This document shows positions 59,518-64,000 of a stretch of DNA of 64,000 nt, one piece after another. The notes under the pieces are model-generated. The model saw nothing but the letters and a program-made list of their open reading frames with translations, did not search any database and was not told the origin of the DNA. Numbering within the stretch: position 1 is the stretch's first letter; each line of letters opens with the position of its first letter. Source of the stretch: Ruminococcus sp. (lineage in GTDB: Bacteria; Bacillota; Clostridia; Oscillospirales; Ruminococcaceae); assembly GCA_024697545.1 (NCBI GenBank), contig JAILFN010000016.1, forward strand, positions 1 through 64,000, written 5' to 3'. Position numbers and translations under genes: made by a program.

Positions 59518-60855
59518 TTATACCACATATATTTCAGGAATGCTATACCTTTTTAAAATTTTTACAGACTCGGCGGAAATAATTTCGCCGGGCATGACGA
59601 CGGCTACCGACGGCTGGCAGCTCATGGCGGCTCTCGCACAGATCCTTCCCACCGCGTCGTCTGGCGGGACTGCCTGCGCCGATGAGAGCATAGCCTCGCG
59701 CAGAGAGACCGCTTTTTCGGGGCGGTGGGCGAAAAGCAGGCTGTTGTCGGCACTGTCCGCGTCGGCAGAACGGGTGACTTCGATGTTCGAGAAGAACTCG
59801 GTCAGCCGTTCAAAGTCGCGGTCGGTGTTGTAAGGCGAGAGCATAAGCACTACGGCGTAAGGGTCGGCGTACTCCGGCTCCATCTTTGACTGCCGCATAA
59901 GCTCGGCAAGCTGCCTGCCGTCATATCCGAAGTCGGCAGCAACGGTGATCTTCATCGGCTCTTCCGAGATATCGCGGATGCCGCGGCTTTCAATGACCGC
60001 CTTTACCTCTGACGTGCGGCGGCAGCAGCGGCGTATCATCTCGGGCAGCCCGCCGTGCAGAAGACCCGCGCACCTGTCCAGCGACTGCATTATCAGATAG
60101 GAGGGGCTGGTGGAGCCGAACATGAGCATCGAGGGCTTGCAAAGCTCGGCGAGCCCTTCGGGTGCCTGCTTTGAAATGTGCAGATATCCGCCGCCCGTGT
60201 AGACGGGGAGCGTCTTGTGCGCCGAATCGCATACAAGGTCGGCACCCATGTCGAGAGGGTGCAGCGACGGTGTCAGGAATTTAAGGTAAGCGCCGTGAGC
60301 GTTGTCAACGATCAATATCGTCCCGCGCTCATGGCAGACCTTTGCTATGCCTTTTACGTCCGCGAGCTGACCTAAATAGTCGGGGGAGGTGATGTAGACC
60401 GCATCGACAGGCAGGGGACTGCTGTCAAGAGCATCCGCCACAGCATTGGCGCTTACCCTGCACTCGCAGAGCATATTGCGCGGGCTGTCGGGCAGGAGCC
60501 ACTCGGGTTCTATGCCGAGCAGAGCGCAGGCGCTTATAAATGCACCGTGACAGCTCCTTGAAGCCGCGACCCTTATCGGTCTGCCTTTAAGCCTGCGTAC
60601 AGCACAGAGTGCGCCCTTGATCGAAAGCGACGAGCCTTCGGCGGAGTAGCAGGTACGCAAAGATCCGAAAGCGTCGGCGGTGTGCCGTTCGCTTTCGGAG
60701 ATGATCCCGTCGGATTCAAAAAGCGAATCCGCGCCCTTTATCTCGGTGATATCGTAAGGCTCGCCGCCCAGCAGGGGAGTTCCCTTGTGGGCGGGCATAT
60801 GGAACCTCGATATCTCCATGTCCGCATACCCGCGGACGAACTTTTCGATACTCAT
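59518..60855 (-). CDS. Orn/Lys/Arg decarboxylase-family PLP protein
   Basis: The 445-residue fold-type I PLP enzyme resembles Orn/Lys/Arg decarboxylases (SpeA/YaaO): RFHMPAHKGT at the start, IVDNAHGAYLKF, and DSAHKTLPVYTGG with the PLP lysine. YaaO-type genes usually lie near holB in Firmicutes, as here. The substrate (arginine, lysine or other) is not decidable. It starts seven bases after the sigma-4-like gene and is 63 bases before holB. Confidence 0.9.
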   Translation of the reverse strand: MSIEKFVRGYADMEISRFHMPAHKGTPLLGGEPYDITEIKGADSLFESDGIISESERHTADAFGSLRTCYSAEGSSLSIKGALCAVRRLKGRPIRVAASRSCHGAFISACALLGIEPEWLLPDSPRNMLCECRVSANAVADALDSSPLPVDAVYITSPDYLGQLADVKGIAKVCHERGTILIVDNAHGAYLKFLTPSLHPLDMGADLVCDSAHKTLPVYTGGGYLHISKQAPEGLAELCKPSMLMFGSTSPSYLIMQSLDRCAGLLHGGLPEMIRRCCRRTSEVKAVIESRGIRDISEEPMKITVAADFGYDGRQLAELMRQSKMEPEYADPYAVVLMLSPYNTDRDFERLTEFFSNIEVTRSADADSADNSLLFAHRPEKAVSLREAMLSSAQAVPPDDAVGRICARAAMSCQPSVAVVMPGEIISAESVKILKRYSIPEIYVV

Positions 60856-60862
60856 TTGTGTA

Positions 60863-61129
60863 TTATTCTCCCGAAACGGCGGACTGACCGCCGATGATAA
60901 GCTCCGCCGCGGTTTTTAGCTGTTCAAGCTTGCGGTCGGCGCGTTTTATGGTGCGGCAGACGGTAGAAGGGCTGACGCACCTCAGCTCGGCGATCTCCCG
61001 CATCGTCATTCTTTCCTTATAATACATTATTATATAACATTTTTGTGTTTGAGTCAATTGTTTGTCGAGAATTTTTAAGAGAGCATCGTAAAGCTTTTCG
61101 TTGTAGCCTGCGGCGGAGCTGTGATTCAT
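60863..61129 (-). CDS. Small sigma-70 region 4-like DNA-binding protein
   Basis: ATG 61129 shares ATGA with the previous stop and follows GAGG by 8 bases. The 88-residue product is mostly helical and has a helix-turn-helix REIAELRCVSPSTVCRTIKR like sigma-70 region 4 or phage RinA/ArpU-type regulators. There is no region 2, so it is not a full sigma factor. It may control this operon or anti-terminate; neither is shown. Confidence 0.7.
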   Translation of the reverse strand: MNHSSAAGYNEKLYDALLKILDKQLTQTQKCYIIMYYKERMTMREIAELRCVSPSTVCRTIKRADRKLEQLKTAAELIIGGQSAVSGE

Positions 61130-61383
61130 GCTCTGCACCTCGCGGCTAAGCTGGGAGAAGGCGGGGGCGGGGCAGCCTCTCTTGCGAGCCTGTCGGCAAT
61201 GGCGGCGAGCTCCCGGCGTTCTTCTCTCAATACCGCAATCCGCGATTCTATGTCCGAGAGCGCCTTGGGGTCGGGGCGTTCGGCGACTTCGGCTTTCAGT
61301 TTGCGTATGTAGATCTCGATGTCGGCGGCAGCGGCATAGTAGCTGTCGCGCAGCTCTTCGGCTGATGCAGCGTTTTTGTACAT
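61126..61383 (-). CDS. 85-residue coiled-coil protein, unknown
   Basis: The product is acidic-basic helical (IEIYIRKLKAEVAERPD, IESRIAVLREERRELAAI) with a proline-rich tail APPPPSP, and overlaps the next gene by ATGA. Its first ATG is preceded by AAAGGACA. It is probably phage-like or a partner of the sigma-4-like protein, but this is only from adjacency. Confidence 0.6.
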   Translation of the reverse strand: MYKNAASAEELRDSYYAAAADIEIYIRKLKAEVAERPDPKALSDIESRIAVLREERRELAAIADRLAREAAPPPPSPSLAARCRA

Positions 61384-61464
61384 TCTGTTGTCCTTTCTTT
61401 TGCCGTGCGGAAAGCCCGCACTTGTTGTCCCGTAAGCCTTGCGGCTTTGTCTTTCTATACTTCC

Positions 61465-61492
61465 ATTATAGCCGAAAAATCCGCAAAGTCAA
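61465..61492 (-). promoter_or_regulatory. Promoter of the coiled-coil to deformylase run
   Basis: On the minus strand TTGACT (61492-61487) and TATAAT (61470-61465), 16-base spacer. Confidence 0.65.
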
Positions 61493-61653
61493 TGGTTTTG
61501 AATAAATTTTGTGTACTTGCACAATATAAAGTACACATTCTTGGAAATGAAGTTCACATGACCCGTGCAGTCCAAAAATGCCGACACCCGATATCAATGT
61601 GTTAGTAAAATGTGGGTTATGGTGTATTTTTGTGTAAAGTGAGGGAAAATTAA

Positions 61654-61792
61654 CGGACTTTTCGTGCAAAAATGACATTGCAAAAGAAAAAGAATTGTGA
61701 TATAATATATTTACTATCTGCCAAAAGGGATATTTTATGGACTTGAACATAAAAACAAGCGGTATATAAAAAGATCCACCGCGAAAAGTCCG
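61654..61792. repeat. 11-bp inverted repeat flanking the DUF896 promoter
   Basis: CGGACTTTTCG (61654-61664) and CGAAAAGTCCG (61782-61792) are exact complements, 117 bases apart, on either side of the promoter. Confidence 0.55.
61678..61706 (+). promoter_or_regulatory. Promoter of the DUF896-WYL unit
   Basis: TTGCAA (61678-61683) and TATAAT (61701-61706), 17-base spacer. Confidence 0.75.
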
Positions 61793-61960
61793 AAAATTTA
61801 CCTGACGGCGGCGCGGCGTGTGTAAAGCCGCATGGTCGGTTTCGTTAATTGCAAGCTGTGCCGGAGAGATCCGGGCGGAGCGCAGCGGTGCGGGTCCTCC
61901 CGCGGGAGCAGTGGCGTAAATGACCGCATATTGCCGATGTGATATCGGTAAAGGAGTGTA
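61713..61960 (+). promoter_or_regulatory. Long structured 5' leader of the DUF896-WYL unit
   Basis: The ~250-base leader contains GGACTT (61739) pairing with AAGTCC (61786-61791), an internal GCGG/CCGC, CCGGAgagaTCCGG, GCGGGtcctCCCGC and CCGATgtgATATCGG just before AAAGGAG. A ten-codon frame (MDLNIKTSGI) behind AAAGGG starts at 61737. No known riboswitch class was recognised. Confidence 0.45.
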
Positions 61961-61966
61961 AAAATA

Positions 61967-62197
61967 ATGGAGCAGGTAAAGCTTGACAGATTGTCGGAGC
62001 TTACTCACATCTCACGCGAAAGGGAACTGACCGAAGCGGAGAAGCGCGAAAGAGAGACGCTCAGGAATGAGTACCGCGCTGCCGTTACGGGGAATCTTTG
62101 CGCGCAGTTGGAGAATACGACGATCGTAAGGCCCGACGGAGAACGCATTTCTCTGTCCAAGGGCGCAAAAAGCAAAGAAACGAGCGGGGAGGAATAG
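61967..62197 (+). CDS. DUF896 family protein
   Basis: GTAAAGGAG precedes the ATG. The 76-residue product has the two-helix DUF896 (YnzC-like) pattern: LDRLSELTHISRERELTEAE, EKRERETLRNEYRAAV. Members are small cytosolic helical hairpins linked in Bacillus to SOS or growth contexts, but without a defined activity. It lies 3 bases before the WYL regulator gene, so they are co-expressed. Confidence 0.85.
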   Translation: MEQVKLDRLSELTHISRERELTEAEKRERETLRNEYRAAVTGNLCAQLENTTIVRPDGERISLSKGAKSKETSGEE

Positions 62198-62200
62198 AAC

Positions 62201-63187
62201 TTGGCTGGTGTATCAAGACAGAAACAGAAGCTGCTTATAATGGAGCAGCTGTTCAGGTCGCGCACCGATGAAACTCATGCGATTACGGGAAATCAGCTTA
62301 TTGAGATCCTTGCCGACATGGGTATCAAGGCGGAGCGCAAGACTATTTATGACGATATTGCCACGCTCAACGACGCGGGGCTCAATATACAGACGACCAA
62401 GATCGGTCATTCCAACGCATATTATATGGGCGACAGGCTTTTTGACGATGATGAGCTTGCCGCTGTTTGCGATGCCGTCGCAACGTCGAGATTCCTTACC
62501 CTAAAGCGTTCGGGCGAGCTTATCCGCAAGCTTCAGACGCTGACGAGCGAGCATAAAGCACCCGCGCTGAGAAGGTCGGTGCATATCGAGAACCGCACCA
62601 AATCCTCGGGGGACGCTACATATAAGATAATAGACGCCGCCGAGCAGGCGATATTCTCCGACAGACAGCTCGAACTCGGGCTCGGGGAATCGGGCGCCGA
62701 TAAGAAAAAGCAGAGCAGGACCGAGCGTGTGTCTCCTTTTAATGTCGTTTGGGAGAACGATCACTTCTACATCATCTGCCTCAGGGGCGATGAGAACGGC
62801 GGAGAGGTATGCCGCATACGCGCCGACAGGATATCGACGGCTGTTGTCGTGGACGAGAAAAGGGTGAGTCCCACTCTCGACGAGGAGCTTGAACTGAGAA
62901 AGCTCAAGGCACCGCTTAAAAACAAGGGCGCTGCCGAAGACCTCAGGATAAGATTCAAGAATGAACTGGTGGACGAGGTGCTCGACCGCTTCGGCGACCG
63001 CACGGTGATTCACCCCGAGGACGGGGATACCTTTTATATAGACGCGGTCGTACAGCTGTCGCCCGATTTCTGGGGCTGGCTGACAAGATTTGGCGAGGAT
63101 GCCCGTATCGTGTCGCCCGATTATGTCGGAGATATGACGGCAGAATGGCTAAATAAAATTGTGTCAATGTATAGCCCCGAGGATTAA
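62201..63187 (+). CDS. WYL-domain transcriptional regulator
   Basis: TTG 62201 follows GGGAGG. The 328-residue product has an N-terminal HTH_11-type winged helix (KLLIMEQLFRSRTDETHAIT, then ERKTIYDDIATLNDAG), a central WYL domain (VSPFNVVWENDHFYIICLRG with the RIRADRIS segment), and the WCX C-terminal extension (FKNELVDEVLDRFGDRTVIH). WYL proteins sense nucleic acid ends or nucleotides and regulate defence and DNA damage genes. The target here is unknown; autoregulation of its own leader is possible. Confidence 0.9.
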   Translation: MAGVSRQKQKLLIMEQLFRSRTDETHAITGNQLIEILADMGIKAERKTIYDDIATLNDAGLNIQTTKIGHSNAYYMGDRLFDDDELAAVCDAVATSRFLTLKRSGELIRKLQTLTSEHKAPALRRSVHIENRTKSSGDATYKIIDAAEQAIFSDRQLELGLGESGADKKKQSRTERVSPFNVVWENDHFYIICLRGDENGGEVCRIRADRISTAVVVDEKRVSPTLDEELELRKLKAPLKNKGAAEDLRIRFKNELVDEVLDRFGDRTVIHPEDGDTFYIDAVVQLSPDFWGWLTRFGEDARIVSPDYVGDMTAEWLNKIVSMYSPED

Positions 63188-63324
63188 ATATTTCACATAG
63201 TTATCATGTCGGATATGGAGAAATCAGCGCAAAAGTATAATTTTGTTGCATTAAATACACGATATTTGTTTGAAATTTATACAAAAAGAACAAACAGCAA
63301 TGCACTATTTGTCTGAAATGACTA

Positions 63325-63353
63325 TTGAAAAGATGATAAACTTGTGATATAAT
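63325..63353 (+). promoter_or_regulatory. Promoter of the right-edge secreted protein gene
   Basis: TTGAAA (63325-63330) and TATAAT (63348-63353), 17-base spacer. Confidence 0.75.
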
Positions 63354-63428
63354 CGTAGTAAGATTATCAAGGTACGCAGTATACCCTGATGTAAAATCTT
63401 AAAAATTTTTAAATGGAGGAATTTACAA

Positions 63429-64000
63429 ATGAAGGCATCTAGAATTTTAGCCGGTATGTCGGCTGCTGCTTTCGCTGCTTCTCTCATGAGCATGGTATCT
63501 GTTTCCGCAGCTACCGAGATCGCTCCTACTGATTTCGGCGCACAGGTATATGTAATGGGCAGCACCAATTGGAATTGGAAGTCTGTTGACGGAAGCTTTG
63601 GTGACGACGGCACTATCACACTGAAGGCAGACGCTGCTGATCTCTGGACTCAGTCCAGCGAGGGCGGCGACACCCTTATCGGTGACGCAGGCGTACAGTT
63701 CTACCTTGGCGAAGCAAGTGCTAACCTTGCTGATACCGAGTACACCACCGAGACTATCGAGTACACCATCAAGGACGGCGAGGGCAATACCATTGCTGAG
63801 TCGAGCGTTGAGGCTACCCTCGGTAAGAAGGGTGACGACGGCAAGAGAGCTACCACTACCGAAGTTAAGATCGCAGGCTATGAGTCCGATCCTGCTGATT
63901 TCACCAAGCTTGGCGAGATCACCGTTACCGCTACTCTGAAGGACCTCACTGTTGTTGAGGAAGAGGGCGGAGAGCCCGAGTTCACTTTCCCCTGGACTGA
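63429..64000 (+). CDS. Secreted protein, cut by the right window edge
   Basis: ATGGAGGAATTT precedes the ATG at 63429 and the frame is open to the last base, so the gene continues outside. At least 190 residues are seen: a signal peptide (MKASRILAGMSAAAFAASLM, cut near VSA), then a beta-rich domain beginning IAPTDFGAQVYVMGSTNWNW. Highly biased codons (GCT, GAC, ACC) suggest strong expression. The W-rich start and acid-rich linkers recall Ruminococcus surface or carbohydrate-binding proteins, but no family is assigned. Confidence 0.8.
   Translation, partial: MKASRILAGMSAAAFAASLMSMVSVSAATEIAPTDFGAQVYVMGSTNWNWKSVDGSFGDDGTITLKADAADLWTQSSEGGDTLIGDAGVQFYLGEASANLADTEYTTETIEYTIKDGEGNTIAESSVEATLGKKGDDGKRATTTEVKIAGYESDPADFTKLGEITVTATLKDLTVVEEEGGEPEFTFPWT

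Noticed and set aside
61737-61769. Ten-codon leader peptide frame MDLNIKTSGI
   Set aside because: It has a plausible AAAGGG site, but no regulatory codon run is evident and the position may be chance; kept only as a remark on the leader.

Overview
The window looks like a chromosomal segment of a Gram-positive, strictly anaerobic gut Firmicute, most like Ruminococcus/Oscillospiraceae. This rests on low-to-mid GC, near-consensus sigma-A promoters (almost all with 17-bp spacers), GGAGG ribosome sites, a class III ribonucleotide reductase, RicT, a sortase cassette, exported proteins with MBG/Flg_new-like domains, and a cytosolic GH113-like mannanase. Species is inferred, not shown.

Layout. 1-4.7 kb is accessory and decaying: a left-truncated DUF1848 gene, a zinc macrodomain gene frameshifted and cut by an IS66 remnant, an AT-rich LRR protein, a broken double-glycine leader peptide and a frameshifted rhodanese-like gene. 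4.6-13.7 kb holds argG-argH-argC-argJ-argB-argD-argF, which takes glutamate to arginine, interleaved with a pentapeptide-repeat protein and a small membrane protein. 13.7-15.3 kb is again decaying: two tandem leader-peptide genes, both frameshifted, a histidine kinase scrap, and the initiator tRNA. 15.6-17.2 kb is a sodium:solute symporter. 17.5-25.3 kb is one long minus-strand run: asparaginase-like, PF06541 membrane protein, uppP, nrdG, MetH activation protein, metH, trpF, ABC ATPase. 25.3-34.6 kb carries single genes (small membrane protein, ECF S component, MarR, TetR, secreted cysteine-peptidase-like protein, rlmA, GH113, rnr, phosphoesterase).

34.7-39.2 kb is a four-gene plus-strand unit with two CobW/G3E GTPases, one with a long His/Cys-rich insert, alternating with two exported proteins; a metal (zinc) trafficking role is inferred. 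It is followed by a minus-strand structured RNA candidate with its own promoter and terminator (39.26-39.44 kb). 39.7-44.1 kb holds a thiol-redox operon (gpx-trx-trxB) and nrdD under a likely NrdR box. 44.2-50.6 kb holds a BspA-type LRR lipoprotein, a degenerate ADP-ribosylglycohydrolase-like gene, the RNase P RNA, and an exported protein-sortase-membrane protein cassette. 50.7-56.3 kb is one giant DUF4011-helicase-Vsr-like protein resembling the defence gene hhe. 56.5-61.4 kb is a minus-strand housekeeping run (coiled-coil peptide, sigma-4-like, decarboxylase, holB, ricT, PLC-like, deformylase). 61.6-64 kb has a long structured leader, a DUF896 gene, a WYL regulator and a secreted protein cut by the right edge.

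The most unusual items are the minus-strand three-way-junction RNA, three leader-peptide genes each broken at a simple-repeat tract, the two-CobW exported-protein operon, and a thioredoxin reductase that lacks NADPH-binding motifs.
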